Of a stretch of DNA of 64,000 bases, positions 1-8,016 are shown one piece after another; within the stretch, counting starts at the first letter, position 1; each line of letters starts with the position of its first letter. The position numbers were made by a program, and so were the translations under genes. The DNA comes from Streptomyces diastatochromogenes (GTDB lineage: Bacteria > Actinomycetota > Actinomycetes > Streptomycetales > Streptomycetaceae): assembly GCF_002242805.1 (NCBI RefSeq), contig NZ_MCGQ01000020.1, positions 186,227-250,226 on the forward strand. Direction: 5' to 3'. The notes below the pieces were generated by a model, which saw nothing but the letters and a program-made list of their open reading frames with translations, ran no database searches and was not told where the DNA came from.

Positions 1-114
1 TCGGGCCCGCCCGGAATGATCCGCAGCGGGGTCCACGCCCTGCGGGACATCGGCATTCCCTCGGACCGCATACGGCACGACTCGGTCGAGGAACTGGTCG
101 TCGTCGGGAACTGA
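1..114 (+). CDS. C-terminal end of a ferredoxin/flavodoxin reductase-type oxidoreductase (partial)
   Basis: The window opens inside this gene; only the last 37 residues are present, ending in TGA at 112-114. The visible tail has GPPGMI near the start and ends EELVVVGN. GPPxM is the motif of the NAD(P)-binding lobe of ferredoxin-NADP reductase-like enzymes, such as phenol hydroxylase-type and flavohaemoglobin reductases, where it contacts the nicotinamide. This suggests an FAD/NAD(P) electron-transfer protein. Substrate and partner cannot be told from the fragment. The following NUDIX gene is convergent. Confidence 0.55.
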   Translation, partial: SGPPGMIRSGVHALRDIGIPSDRIRHDSVEELVVVGN

Positions 115-126
115 CCGGCCGACCGA

Positions 127-609
127 TTACCCGAGGTCGGGGGCGTGCATGGCGCGGACGCCCTCGATGTTGCCGTCCAGATAGTGCCGCAGCGACAGCG
201 GCACGAGGTGGACGGAGGCGATGCCGACCCGGGTGAACGGGATACGGACGATCTCGTACTCGCCCGCCGGCTCCTCCACTTCGGGGCCGTGGCGCAGCGA
301 CGGGTCCATGGACTCCAGGCGGCAGACGAAGAAGTGCTGCACCTTCACTCCGGTCGCGCCGCCGTCCTCGCCGATGTGCTCCACGGTGTCCACGAAGCAG
401 GGCACGACGTCGGTGATCTTGGCGCCGAGTTCCTCGTACACCTCACGGTGCAGAGCGTCGACGACGGTCGGGTCCGCGGCCTCGACCCCGCCACCGGGAG
501 TGACCCAGTAGGGATCGACACCGGGCTTGGTGCGCTTGATCAGGATCAGGTCGTCACCGTCCAGGAGAACGGCACGGGCGGTGCGCTTGACCACGGGTCG
601 GACGGTCAT
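127..609 (-). CDS. NUDIX hydrolase
   Basis: A 160-residue protein of the NUDIX fold, which cleaves nucleoside diphosphates linked to another group. The NUDIX box is seen from GGGVEAADP through REVYEELGA (residues about 46-67), with the REVYEEL core that binds Mg2+. Start chosen at ATG 609 (MTVRPVV), just ahead of the first beta strand. An upstream in-frame ATG at 651 would add 14 residues encoded across a parS-like site, and neither start has a clear ribosome binding site. Substrate unknown; family members range from mutT-like housecleaning to ADP-ribose hydrolysis. Confidence 0.8.
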   Translation of the reverse strand: MTVRPVVKRTARAVLLDGDDLILIKRTKPGVDPYWVTPGGGVEAADPTVVDALHREVYEELGAKITDVVPCFVDTVEHIGEDGGATGVKVQHFFVCRLESMDPSLRHGPEVEEPAGEYEIVRIPFTRVGIASVHLVPLSLRHYLDGNIEGVRAMHAPDLG

Positions 610-630
610 GGGAGAAATGTGGCCCGGCTG

Positions 631-644
631 GTTCCACGTGAAAC
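631..644. other. parS: parS-like ParB-binding site (1 mismatch)
   Basis: GTTCCACGTGAAAC differs at one base from the Streptomyces parS consensus GTTTCACGTGAAAC. It lies between the NUDIX start and the end of the LysR gene. ParB nucleates on such sites to organise origin regions. Confidence 0.7.
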
Positions 645-696
645 ATCGCATGGCGCCACCACCCGAGCGCACCGCGTAAAACCCCGGAGTGGAGGC

Positions 697-1602
697 TCAG
701 GACCAGCTCGCGGCCGCCCGCAGGAGCCACTCGTGCGCCCGCGCGACATGCGGCATGGCGAGCGTTCCGGTGCGCACCGCGAGGAAGTACGTCCGCAGCG
801 GCGGCACCGCGGGGTCGTGCAGCGTCATGATCTCCCCGCGCTCCAGGCCGGGAGTGCACAGATAGCGGGGAAGCACCGCAAGTCCGGCGCCCGCTGTCGC
901 ACAGGCGAGCACCGCGCGCAGGTCGGGGACGATGACCGTGCCGGAGGCGGCCGGGCGTGAATCGAAGACGGAGGCCCAGTAGCGCGAGACGAAGGGCAGC
1001 GACTCGTGGACCTCGACGACCGGCAGGTTCTCCAGGGCGGGGGCTCCCTTGAGGCGCAGCGCGCCAGGGCCGATCCGCTCGGCCCAGCGCGGGGCGGCCA
1101 CCAGCATGTGCTCCTCGTCGCAGAGTGCGGTGGCGGTCAGGAGGGCGCCACGCGGCCGGACCGTGCTGATGGCCAGGTCGTGGTGTCCGGCGGCCAGCCC
1201 CTCCAGTGCTTCCTCCGCGGTGCCGAAGGAGGCGCGCAGCGCGAAGCCCTGGCCGTCGTCGCCGGTCAGCTCCGTCAGGGCGGGAAGCGCGCGTTCGGCG
1301 GTGAACTCGGGCGGGCCGGCCAGATGCAGCGTCCGTAACGAAGACTCGTCGTCCAGGCCGCTCTCCGCTATCTCCACCAGGGCGTCGAGGTGCGGAGCGG
1401 CCTTGTGGGCGAGTTCGTCGCCGATGGTCGTGGGCGTCACCCCGCGGGCCTGCCGCAGGAACAGGGGGCGGCCCAACTGTCGCTCCAGGGTGCGGATCTG
1501 GGAGGTGACGGCCGGCTGGGAGAGCCCCAGCAGAGCGGCGGCGCGGGTGAAGGAACCGGCCCGGTGCACGGTGACGAACGTGCGCAGCAAGGCCAGATCC
1601 AT
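697..1602 (-). CDS. LysR-family transcriptional regulator
   Basis: A 301-residue LysR-type regulator. The N-terminal winged helix-turn-helix (residues about 1-60) reads MDLALLRTFVTV and later AALLGLSQPAVTSQI, a standard LysR recognition helix. The rest is the periplasmic-binding-like co-inducer domain. The ATG at 1602 is preceded by AGGGAAGGG, a good ribosome binding site, and the family usually starts at this MDL. Neighbours give no obvious target operon. A 7 bp inverted repeat sits about 70-105 bases upstream and may be its own operator. Confidence 0.9.
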   Translation of the reverse strand: MDLALLRTFVTVHRAGSFTRAAALLGLSQPAVTSQIRTLERQLGRPLFLRQARGVTPTTIGDELAHKAAPHLDALVEIAESGLDDESSLRTLHLAGPPEFTAERALPALTELTGDDGQGFALRASFGTAEEALEGLAAGHHDLAISTVRPRGALLTATALCDEEHMLVAAPRWAERIGPGALRLKGAPALENLPVVEVHESLPFVSRYWASVFDSRPAASGTVIVPDLRAVLACATAGAGLAVLPRYLCTPGLERGEIMTLHDPAVPPLRTYFLAVRTGTLAMPHVARAHEWLLRAAASWS

Positions 1603-1674
1603 GGCACGCCCTTCCCTCTCCCTGCCCTCCTCCGGCCCCCGAGGCAGGCACCAACTATAAATAAGTCGATAGGT

Positions 1675-1707
1675 CTCTGTCGCTACCGTGATTGGACACT
1701 GACAGAG
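1675..1707. promoter_or_regulatory. Inverted repeat upstream of LysR gene, possible operator
   Basis: CTCTGTC (1675-1681) and GACAGAG (1701-1707) are perfect 7 bp arms separated by 19 bases, upstream of the LysR start. LysR proteins usually autoregulate from dyads near their own promoter. Operator role is inferred from position only. Confidence 0.3.
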
Positions 1708-1752
1708 AGTCAACTAGCCTTGTTCGCGCGGTTCTTCGCGCGCGGAACCGAA

Positions 1753-1789
1753 GGCGGTCCGAGCCACGAGGGGGGAGGCTCGGACCGCC
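1753..1789 (-). terminator. Terminator hairpin after cystathionine lyase gene
   Basis: GGCGGTCCGAGCC (1753-1765) pairs perfectly with GGCTCGGACCGCC (1777-1789): a 13 bp GC-rich stem with an 11-base loop, 31 bases past the stop of the minus-strand gene. There is no U-tract, as is common for Streptomyces terminators. Confidence 0.7.
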
Positions 1790-1819
1790 GCAGAGCGGGT
1801 CAGGGGGCCCGTGATCCGG

Positions 1820-2968
1820 TCACTCGGCGGACTCGTCAAGGGCCCGCAGCACATCCGCCACCAGGTCCTCGGGGTCCTCGGCGCCGACAGACATCCGGAT
1901 GAATCCCTCCGGGACCGGATCTCCGCCCCAGCGGCGGCGGCGTTCGGCCGTGGAGCGCACACCGCCGAAGCTCGTCGCGTCCTCGACCAGGTGCAGCGCC
2001 TCCAGGAAACGCTCGGCACGCGCGCGCGTGGGCAGCGTGAAGGAGACCACGCAGCCGTAGCGGCGCATCTGCTGGGCGGCGACCTTGTGCGCGGGGTCGT
2101 CAGGGAGCCCGGGATAGCGCAGCCCGGAGACCTCGGGCCGCTGCCGCAGGGCCTCGGCGACCGCGAGGGCCGTCGCGTTCTGCCGGTCGACGCGCAGTTG
2201 CAGCGTGGCGACGGAGCGGTGCGCGAGCCAGGCCTCCATGGGCCCGGAGATGGCGCCGACGATCTTGCGCCAGCGGCGTACGGCGGCCATCGCCTCGGCG
2301 TCGCGACCGGTGACGTAGCCCAGCAGGACGTCACCGTGCCCGGTCAGCTGCTTGGTGCCGCTGGCCACGGAGAAGTCGGCGCCCAGCTCCAGCGGGCGCT
2401 GCCCGAGCGGGGTGGCGAGGGTGTTGTCGACGGCGACCAGGGCGCCCCGCGCATGTGCCGCCTCGGCCAGCCGCCGGATGTCGCACACGTCGAGCCCCGG
2501 GTTCGACGGCGACTCGATCCACAGCAGCCGCGCGCCGTCGAGGACCTCCAGCTGGGCGTCGCCGCCGGTGGGCGCGGTGCGCACCTCGATGCCGTAGGCC
2601 TCCAGTTGGGCGCGGACCAGCGGCAGCACCTGGTAGCCGTCGGAGGGCAGGACGACCGCGTCTCCGGCGCGCAGCTGGGAGAACAGCACCGAGGAGATCG
2701 CGGCCATGCCGGAGGCGAACACCAGCGTCTCGACGTCGTCCTGCCCCGGCGCCTCCAGCTCGCCGATGGCACGCTCCAGCAGCGTCCAGGTGGGGTTGTC
2801 GTCACGGCCGTAGGAGTACGGGCCGGTCACCTCGCCCGGCAGGTGGAAGTGCGCGGCGAACACCGGTCCGGGCAGGGTCGGCTCGTTCTTGACGGGTTCG
2901 GGGAGTCCGGCCCGTACCGCGCGCGTGCCGTCGCCGATGCGGTCCGCGCCCTTGCCGGTGTCGCTCAT
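1820..2968 (-). CDS. Cystathionine gamma-lyase/synthase family PLP enzyme
   Basis: A 382-residue Cys/Met-metabolism PLP enzyme, probably a cystathionine gamma-lyase making cysteine, 2-oxobutyrate and ammonia from cystathionine. Seen: the SSVLFSQL phosphate-binding area, ESPSNPGLDVCD, the aspartate in VAVDNTLATP that holds the PLP ring, and SGTKQLTGHGD with the Schiff-base lysine at about residue 206. Length fits the family. Its ATG overlaps the ptpA stop by 4 bases (ATGA), so the genes are translationally coupled. Lyase and synthase members cannot be separated on sequence alone. Confidence 0.8.
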   Translation of the reverse strand: MSDTGKGADRIGDGTRAVRAGLPEPVKNEPTLPGPVFAAHFHLPGEVTGPYSYGRDDNPTWTLLERAIGELEAPGQDDVETLVFASGMAAISSVLFSQLRAGDAVVLPSDGYQVLPLVRAQLEAYGIEVRTAPTGGDAQLEVLDGARLLWIESPSNPGLDVCDIRRLAEAAHARGALVAVDNTLATPLGQRPLELGADFSVASGTKQLTGHGDVLLGYVTGRDAEAMAAVRRWRKIVGAISGPMEAWLAHRSVATLQLRVDRQNATALAVAEALRQRPEVSGLRYPGLPDDPAHKVAAQQMRRYGCVVSFTLPTRARAERFLEALHLVEDATSFGGVRSTAERRRRWGGDPVPEGFIRMSVGAEDPEDLVADVLRALDESAE

Positions 2969-3456
2969 GCGGCCTGTCCCTCCAGTTGTTCCCGTACCGC
3001 GGCGAGCAGACCGGTGGTCGCCGCCTCCACCATCTCAAGGCACTCCTCGAAGCCGTCCCGGCCGCCGTAGTACGGGTCCGGCACGTCGAGGTCGTCGCCG
3101 GCCGCGGGGTCGTACGCGCGCAGCAGGCGCACCTTGCGGGCGTCCTCCTCGGTGGGCGCGAGGCGGCGCAGGGCCTTGAGATGACCGGTGTCGAGGGCGA
3201 TCACCAGGTCGCGGCGGGCGAACCAGGAGGGCTGGAACTGCCGTGCGACGTGCTCGGTGCCGTAGCCGTGCTCGTCTAGGACCGAGACGGTGCGCGGGTC
3301 GGTGGCATCCCCCTCGTGCCAGCCGCCGGTGCCGGCGCTGTCGGTCTCCACCAGGTCTGCGAGACCGGCCTCTTCGACGCGCGCGCGGAAGACGGACTCG
3401 GCCATCGGGGAGCGGCAGATGTTGCCGGTGCACACGAAACAGACGCGGTAGGTCAT
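2965..3456 (-). CDS. ptpA: Low-molecular-weight protein tyrosine phosphatase PtpA
   Basis: A 163-residue cytosolic phosphatase that removes phosphate from phosphotyrosine through a cysteinyl-phosphate intermediate. The P-loop CTGNICR (C9 to R15) follows MTYRVCFV directly, and the general acid aspartate is in DVPDPYYGG. Length and sequence closely match S. coelicolor PtpA as I remember it, a protein reported to affect secondary metabolism. It sits between a holin-like membrane gene (7 bases upstream) and the lyase gene (4-base overlap), forming a three-gene operon. Confidence 0.93.
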   Translation of the reverse strand: MTYRVCFVCTGNICRSPMAESVFRARVEEAGLADLVETDSAGTGGWHEGDATDPRTVSVLDEHGYGTEHVARQFQPSWFARRDLVIALDTGHLKALRRLAPTEEDARKVRLLRAYDPAAGDDLDVPDPYYGGRDGFEECLEMVEAATTGLLAAVREQLEGQAA

Positions 3457-3463
3457 GGCGGGC

Positions 3464-3841
3464 TCAGTCCTCGTCGGGCAGGACGAGGTTCAGCGCCCAC
3501 GAGACGACGGAGATGATCAGACCGCCGAGTACGGCCGTCCAGAACCCGTCCACATGGAAGCTCAGGTCGAGCTTGCCGCACACCCAGGAGGTCAGCAGCA
3601 GCATCAGCGCGTTGACGATCAGGGTGATCAGTCCGAGGGTGAGGATGAACAGCGGGAAGGTGAGCACCTTCACGATCGGCTTGACCAGGAAGTTCACCAG
3701 GCCGAAGATCAGCGCGACCACGATCAGCGTGCCGGCCTTCTTGGCCGTGCTGTCACCTGTGAGGGTGATCTTGTCGAGCAGCCACACGGCGACCGCCAGT
3801 GCGCCCGCGTTGGCGATCGTCTTGACTACGAAATTCTTCAT
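3464..3841 (-). CDS. Phage holin-like four-helix membrane protein
   Basis: A 125-residue integral membrane protein with about four hydrophobic helices (near residues 7-24, 35-60, 60-87 and 103-120) and a short charged C-terminus, LPDED. It matches the mycobacterial four-TM phage-holin family (PF04020), which is widespread in bacterial chromosomes and has no proven lytic role. The ATG at 3841 precedes MKNFVVKTI; no in-frame extension upstream looks coding. It is probably the first gene of the operon with ptpA, diverging from the cupin gene. Confidence 0.8.
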   Translation of the reverse strand: MKNFVVKTIANAGALAVAVWLLDKITLTGDSTAKKAGTLIVVALIFGLVNFLVKPIVKVLTFPLFILTLGLITLIVNALMLLLTSWVCGKLDLSFHVDGFWTAVLGGLIISVVSWALNLVLPDED

Positions 3842-3901
3842 GTGTCTGATCGTGGCAGACCAGATCGACGGCGAGCAGTGGGGCGAGGGCGGCAAACGGC
3901 G

Positions 3902-4219
3902 ATGAAGGCATTCCGGCTGGACGAACTGGAGGCGGAGCGCGCCGCCAACGAAGGGGCCTACCTGCAGTTTCTGCGGGAGCGGCATATGTCGGTCGGCCTG
4001 TACGCCCTCAACGCGGGCGAGCACGATCCACAGCGGCCGCACAACCAGGACGAGGTGTACTTCGTCGTCAGCGGTCGCGCGTCGATCACGGTCGGTGAGG
4101 AGACCACCCAGGTGGCGCGGGGCAGCGTGGTGTACGTGCCGGCCGGTGTCGCCCACAAGTTCCACCACATCAGCGAGGATCTGCGGGTTCTCGTCGTCTT
4201 CTCTCCCCCTGAGGCCTGA
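3902..4219 (+). CDS. Small cupin-domain protein
   Basis: A 105-residue single cupin barrel. Cupin motif 1 is visible as PQRPHNQDEVYFVVSG (histidine, glutamate) and motif 2 as PAGVAHKFHHI, giving metal-binding His and Glu positions. Such small cupins are sugar isomerases, dioxygenases or binding proteins; this one has no diagnostic substrate signature. It diverges from the holin/ptpA operon with only 60 bases between the two starts, so the two directions probably share a regulatory region. Confidence 0.82.
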   Translation: MKAFRLDELEAERAANEGAYLQFLRERHMSVGLYALNAGEHDPQRPHNQDEVYFVVSGRASITVGEETTQVARGSVVYVPAGVAHKFHHISEDLRVLVVFSPPEA

Positions 4220-4385
4220 GCCCGGCCCTCGGGGTTCCCTAGGGGAAGGCTCAGGGGAGGACAAGGGGTGCGAGGCCCCTGCGGGACCCTCTGGCGGCCC
4301 TAGCATCGAGTGCAGACATCGAGAACTGCGTCCACGACAGCGCGCACTACGCCGTGAACGCACCGGAACGCAAAGGACGAGGGCA

Positions 4386-4598
4386 ATGCGAGAGATCTTC
4401 GCGGGGCTGCCGTGGTGGGTGAAGTGGGTCGCGGTGCCGGTCATCGCCCTGGTCGTCTTCGGCAGCCTGATAGCGACCGTGGTCGGCTTCGTGATCGGCC
4501 TGCTCTTCAAGGCGCTGGTCTTCGTCGCGCTGGTCGGCGGACTGATCTACATCGTGCGCAAGTTCATGTCGAACTCCTCGTCGCGCAGCGACTGGTGA
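4386..4598 (+). CDS. Small two-helix membrane protein (DUF5326-like)
   Basis: A 70-residue protein: MREIFAGLPWWVKW, then two adjacent hydrophobic helices (residues about 15-36 and 38-57), and a basic/serine tail RKFMSNSSSRSDW. Similar short proteins are annotated as DUF5326 and are conserved in Streptomyces just upstream of ssgR. Function unknown. The ATG follows AAAGGACGAGGGCA, a usable ribosome binding site. Confidence 0.75.
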   Translation: MREIFAGLPWWVKWVAVPVIALVVFGSLIATVVGFVIGLLFKALVFVALVGGLIYIVRKFMSNSSSRSDW

Positions 4599-4799
4599 GG
4601 GACGCGGGAGCCGGTGAGCGGTAACGCGAATCGCCGGTTCCCTCGGGGGAGGGAAGTTTCCCCGGCAGGCCGTCTGCACGCGGTGGCGGGCGGTTAGAGT
4701 CCGGAACCCCACGCGGGGCCGGCCCCGCTGGCGGCGTACACCCCCACCCGTGCCTCCACCGCACGGGCTGCCCCCACCCTCGCGCTACGGGAGTGACCC

Positions 4800-5714
4800 T
4801 TGGCCACGGCTGACACCGCACCGGCAGAACCCCACGCACCCCCCGCCCAGCCGCACTCCTGCACACCCCCGCTGCAGCGGCCACCCGCCGCGACCGTACC
4901 GGGACAGCCACGCGCCGCGTCCCTCCCCGGACCCTCGCACTCCGCGGACGTTCCGGGTCAACCGTCCGCCGCGACCCTCATCGGATCCGTGCAGCGCGCG
5001 ATGCGCCTGCTGGAGACCGTCGCGGCACACGAGTACGGCGCCCCCGCCAAGCAACTCGCCCGCGAGACCGGCCTCGCCCTGCCCACGACCTACCACCTGC
5101 TGCGCACCCTTGTGCACGAGGGCTATCTGCGCCGTGAGAAAGGGCTGTTCTTCCTGGGCGACGCAGCCGAGCGGCTGAGCAGCAGCGGAGCGCAGCAGAA
5201 ACGTCGCAGCACCGTGGCCGACACCCTGGCACACTGGCGCGATTCCATCGGTGCTCCGGTCTACTACGCGATGTACCGGAATGGCGAGATCGAGGTCGTG
5301 TGCGTCTCCGACTCGCGGGAGACTCCCGCGGTCGAGGAGTGGGCCGACTTCCGCGAGACGGGGCACGCGCACGCGATCGGGAAGTGTCTGCTCTCCCAGC
5401 TGGACGAGGACGCCCGCCGGGACCACCTGACCCGCTATCCGGTGCAGTCCATCACCCCGTACACCGTGCGCGACAACCACGCCCTGCTGCGCCGGCTGGA
5501 CCGGATGCCGCGGATGGAGCCGGTGGTGGAGCGTCAGGAGTACGCGCTCGGGACGGTCTGCGCGGCGATTCCGATCACGGTCGGCACCACGGCGGCCACG
5601 ATGGCCATCTCGCTCCCCGCCCACCAGGCCGACCGGCTGCTGCCCGCCGCCCAACGGCTGCAGACCGAGATGGGGCGTCATCTGGGGGCGCTGATGCTCT
5701 CTATCAGTATCTGA
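4800..5714 (+). CDS. ssgR: SsgR, IclR-family activator of ssgA
   Basis: An IclR-type regulator, 304 residues from the TTG at 4800, which has GGGAG six bases upstream. The first 60 residues are Pro/Ala-rich and probably disordered. The helix-turn-helix begins at IGSVQRAMRLLE and includes LARETGLALPTTYHLLRTL; the IclR effector domain follows. In S. coelicolor SsgR is the activator needed for ssgA transcription, and here it lies directly upstream of ssgA with a 99-base gap. A start nearer the helix-turn-helix is possible. Confidence 0.88.
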   Translation: MATADTAPAEPHAPPAQPHSCTPPLQRPPAATVPGQPRAASLPGPSHSADVPGQPSAATLIGSVQRAMRLLETVAAHEYGAPAKQLARETGLALPTTYHLLRTLVHEGYLRREKGLFFLGDAAERLSSSGAQQKRRSTVADTLAHWRDSIGAPVYYAMYRNGEIEVVCVSDSRETPAVEEWADFRETGHAHAIGKCLLSQLDEDARRDHLTRYPVQSITPYTVRDNHALLRRLDRMPRMEPVVERQEYALGTVCAAIPITVGTTAATMAISLPAHQADRLLPAAQRLQTEMGRHLGALMLSISI

Positions 5715-5813
5715 AAACTCACTCCTTGTGATCTGTCGTGTACGTTCAGCAAGATTTGACCCACGGTCGAGGGATCAATCCCGGCCAGTCCATGTCATTT
5801 GACGGGGTAGGCG

Positions 5814-6251
5814 ATGCGCGAATCCGTACAGGCAGAGGTCATGATGAGCTTTCTCGTGTCGGAGGAACTCTCCTTCCGTATTCCGGTGGAGCTGCGTTAT
5901 GAGACCTGTGATCCCTATGCCGTGCGGCTGACCTTCCATTTGCCCGGAGATGCCCCGGTGACCTGGGCCTTCGGCCGCGAGCTGCTGATCGACGGGGTCG
6001 GGCGGCCGTGCGGCGAGGGGGACGTGCACATCGCCCCCGTCGACTCCGAGGTGCTGGGCGAGGTGCTGATCCGGCTTCAGGTCGGCGGCGACCAGGCCAT
6101 GTTCCGCTCCTCGGCGCCGCCGCTCGTGGCCTTCCTGGACCGCACGGACAAGCTCGTGCCGCTCGGTCAGGAGGGCGCGCTGGCCGACTTCGACGCCCAC
6201 CTCGACGAGGCCCTGGACCGCATCCTGGCCGAGGAGCAGAGCGCCGGCTGA
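5814..6251 (+). CDS. ssgA: SsgA, sporulation cell-division activator (SALP family)
   Basis: The founding SsgA-like protein, specific to sporulating actinomycetes. It marks sites of septum formation in aerial hyphae by localising SsgB, which recruits FtsZ. Seen: MSFLVSEELSFRIPVELRYE and later VAFLDRTDKLVPLGQEG, hallmarks of SsgA. The start at ATG 5814 (after GGGGTAGG) gives 145 residues, the length reported for S. griseus SsgA; ATG codons at 5841/5844 with GAGG upstream would give 136/135. The ssgR gene immediately upstream is its known activator. Confidence 0.95.
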   Translation: MRESVQAEVMMSFLVSEELSFRIPVELRYETCDPYAVRLTFHLPGDAPVTWAFGRELLIDGVGRPCGEGDVHIAPVDSEVLGEVLIRLQVGGDQAMFRSSAPPLVAFLDRTDKLVPLGQEGALADFDAHLDEALDRILAEEQSAG

Positions 6252-6348
6252 GGTGGTGCGGCGACGGGGCGCCAGGCGCTCCGCCCTGCCGCGTGTGACT
6301 GTGCAGGAACGCTTCTTCAGCGGACTTCCGGTCCCCGTTGGCCCCCGC

Positions 6349-7779
6349 TCACCGCTTCCGGCGTCGGCCCCTGCCGCCGCGCGCCGGAGCGGGCTGTGCC
6401 CCGGCGGGGGTCGCCGCGTCCGGTCCCGGCCGGTCGGCCGACACCACCAGGGCGGCGAGCGCGGTGGTGACCGGGACGGAGGCGACCAGGCCGATGGAGC
6501 CCACCAGCGTGCGTACGACCTCCTCGGCCACCAGTTCGCTGTTGGCCACTGTGCCCACGCTGCTCTGTGCGATCGAGAACAGCAGCAGCAGCGGCAGCGC
6601 GGCGCCGGCGTAGGCGAGGACGAGGGTGTTGACCACCGAGGCGATGTGGTCGCGGCCGATGCGGATGCCCGCCCGGTACAGCCCGCGCCAGCCCATCGCC
6701 GGATTGGCCTCGTGCAGCTCCCAGACCGCCGAGGTCTGCGTCACCGTCACATCGTCCAGGACACCCAGCGAACCGATGATGACGCCGGCCAGAAGCAGAC
6801 CGCTCATGTCGATCGACGGATACAGGCCGTGGATCAGACCGGTGTTGTCGTCCGTGTTGCCGGTGAGCGCGGCCCAGTCGATGAACTCCGAGCCGAGGAC
6901 GCCGATCAGCAGGAGGGAGGCCAGCGTGCCGAGAACCGCCACCGACGTACGGGCCGACAGTCCATGGCACATGTAGAGCGCGATGAGCATGATCGCGCTC
7001 GCCCCGACGACGGCCACCAGCAGCGGATTCGAGCCCTGCAGGATCGCGGGCAGGATGAAGAGCGTCAGCACCATGAAGCTCACCGCCAGCGCGACCAGCG
7101 CCATCACACCGCGCATCCGTCCCACCACCACGACGGCGAGCGCGAAGATCCCCGCGAGCAGCGCCATCGGGAACTTGCGGTTCACATCGGTGACGGAGTA
7201 CTGCAGGTCCTTCGGCGCCGAGGGCTCGTAGGCGACCACGACCTTCTCGCCCTGGTGCAACTGCCGTGACTGGTCGGGCTGCACGATCTCGGTGAACGTA
7301 CGGCCCGGGTCGTTGCCGGTGTCGACCCGGACCGTCGCCTTCTTGCAGGTACCTTTCGCCTCCTGCTGCGCGGAGTTGCCCTCGGCGGTGGAGGTGTCTC
7401 CGGTCGGGGTCTCCCCCGAGGCGTTCACCGACTTGCAGCTCACCTCGACCACCTTGGTGACCGTGGCCTGCTGTGTCTGGCGGTCGAAGCCGACGCCCGT
7501 GCGCTCGTGCGGTGGGGCTCCCCCGGGCCAGAGCACCACCAGGCCGACCACGACGGCGGCCGCGAACGGGATCAGGATCGCCGCGATGACCTTGCGCAGA
7601 TGCTTCGAGACCGGCGCGGCGGGTCCGTGGCTGTGGCTGTGACCGTGCGAGTGGCCGTGGCCCGGGCCGTGCTGGTGCCCGTGTCGGTCGCCGTCATGGC
7701 CGTGTCCGTCGCCCTGTCCGGAACCGCCTCCGCGCGGCGGTTCGGAAGGCGGGTACGGGGACTGCTCCATGGTGGTCAC
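6349..7779 (-). CDS. YibE/F family multi-pass membrane protein with histidine-rich N-terminus
   Basis: A 476-residue membrane protein. The first about 55 residues are rich in His-Gly pairs (HGHSHGHSHSHG), followed by one helix at about 64-85, an extracytoplasmic domain to about 205, and seven or more helices to the C-terminus. The membrane part resembles YibE/F proteins (PF07907), whose role is unsettled. The histidine run suggests binding of a divalent metal. The start is GTG 7779 or ATG 7770; neither has a clear ribosome binding site. It is convergent with ssgA and divergent from thiC. Confidence 0.75.
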   Translation of the reverse strand: MTTMEQSPYPPSEPPRGGGSGQGDGHGHDGDRHGHQHGPGHGHSHGHSHSHGPAAPVSKHLRKVIAAILIPFAAAVVVGLVVLWPGGAPPHERTGVGFDRQTQQATVTKVVEVSCKSVNASGETPTGDTSTAEGNSAQQEAKGTCKKATVRVDTGNDPGRTFTEIVQPDQSRQLHQGEKVVVAYEPSAPKDLQYSVTDVNRKFPMALLAGIFALAVVVVGRMRGVMALVALAVSFMVLTLFILPAILQGSNPLLVAVVGASAIMLIALYMCHGLSARTSVAVLGTLASLLLIGVLGSEFIDWAALTGNTDDNTGLIHGLYPSIDMSGLLLAGVIIGSLGVLDDVTVTQTSAVWELHEANPAMGWRGLYRAGIRIGRDHIASVVNTLVLAYAGAALPLLLLFSIAQSSVGTVANSELVAEEVVRTLVGSIGLVASVPVTTALAALVVSADRPGPDAATPAGAQPAPARGGRGRRRKR

Positions 7780-7812
7780 CGCCAGATCATCGCAAGAACG
7801 CCAGGGGCCCTC

Positions 7813-7842
7813 TGGTCACCGCGCCCGAATTGACGCTAGCGT
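7813..7842 (+). promoter_or_regulatory. Candidate thiC promoter
   Basis: TGGTCA (7813-7818) and TAGCGT (7837-7842) are spaced 18 bases apart and resemble a Streptomyces housekeeping -35/-10 pair. A start near 7850 would place the riboswitch at the very 5' end of the transcript. Inferred from motif and position only. Confidence 0.3.
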
Positions 7843-7912
7843 GGAGGCACCTTTGCACACGCGGGAGCTCGGAGCACCGGGCTGAGAGGGCGCTGACCTC
7901 CGTATTTGCGAT

Positions 7913-7926
7913 GTTTCACGTGGAAC
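7913..7926. other. parS: parS-like site inside TPP riboswitch, left copy (1 mismatch)
   Basis: GTTTCACGTGGAAC has one mismatch to GTTTCACGTGAAAC. It forms most of the 5' arm of the riboswitch P3-extension hairpin. Confidence 0.65.
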
Positions 7927-7929
7927 GTG

Positions 7930-7943
7930 GTTTCACGGGAAAC
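7930..7943. other. parS: parS-like site inside TPP riboswitch, right copy (1 mismatch)
   Basis: GTTTCACGGGAAAC has one mismatch to GTTTCACGTGAAAC, in the central CACGTG core, so ParB affinity may be reduced. It lies 3 bases after the left copy and forms the 3' arm of the same RNA hairpin. Confidence 0.5.
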
Positions 7944-8016
7944 ATCGGCAGACGGAAACCGCTGCGTCGACCGCCGAACCTGTTACCGGGTAATGCCGGC
8001 GTAGGGAGTAGGTCTC

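Larger units (their letters stand above)
7856..8009 (+). ncRNA. TPP (thiamin pyrophosphate) riboswitch of thiC
   Basis: The conserved THI-box elements are all present: CTGAGA at 7882-7887 (pyrimidine-sensor J2/3), GAACCTG near 7976-7982, and TAATGCC followed by GGCGTAGGGAG up to 8008, which closes P1. The last element abuts the thiC ribosome binding site, so ligand binding probably hides the initiation region and represses translation. The P3 arm is unusually long because it contains a 37-base hairpin (7910-7946) built from two parS-like sequences. Confidence 0.93.

Noticed and set aside
3464..3841. Holin-like gene as evidence of a prophage
   Set aside because: No lysin, structural or integrase genes nearby; the family is a common chromosomal membrane protein and it sits in an operon with ptpA.
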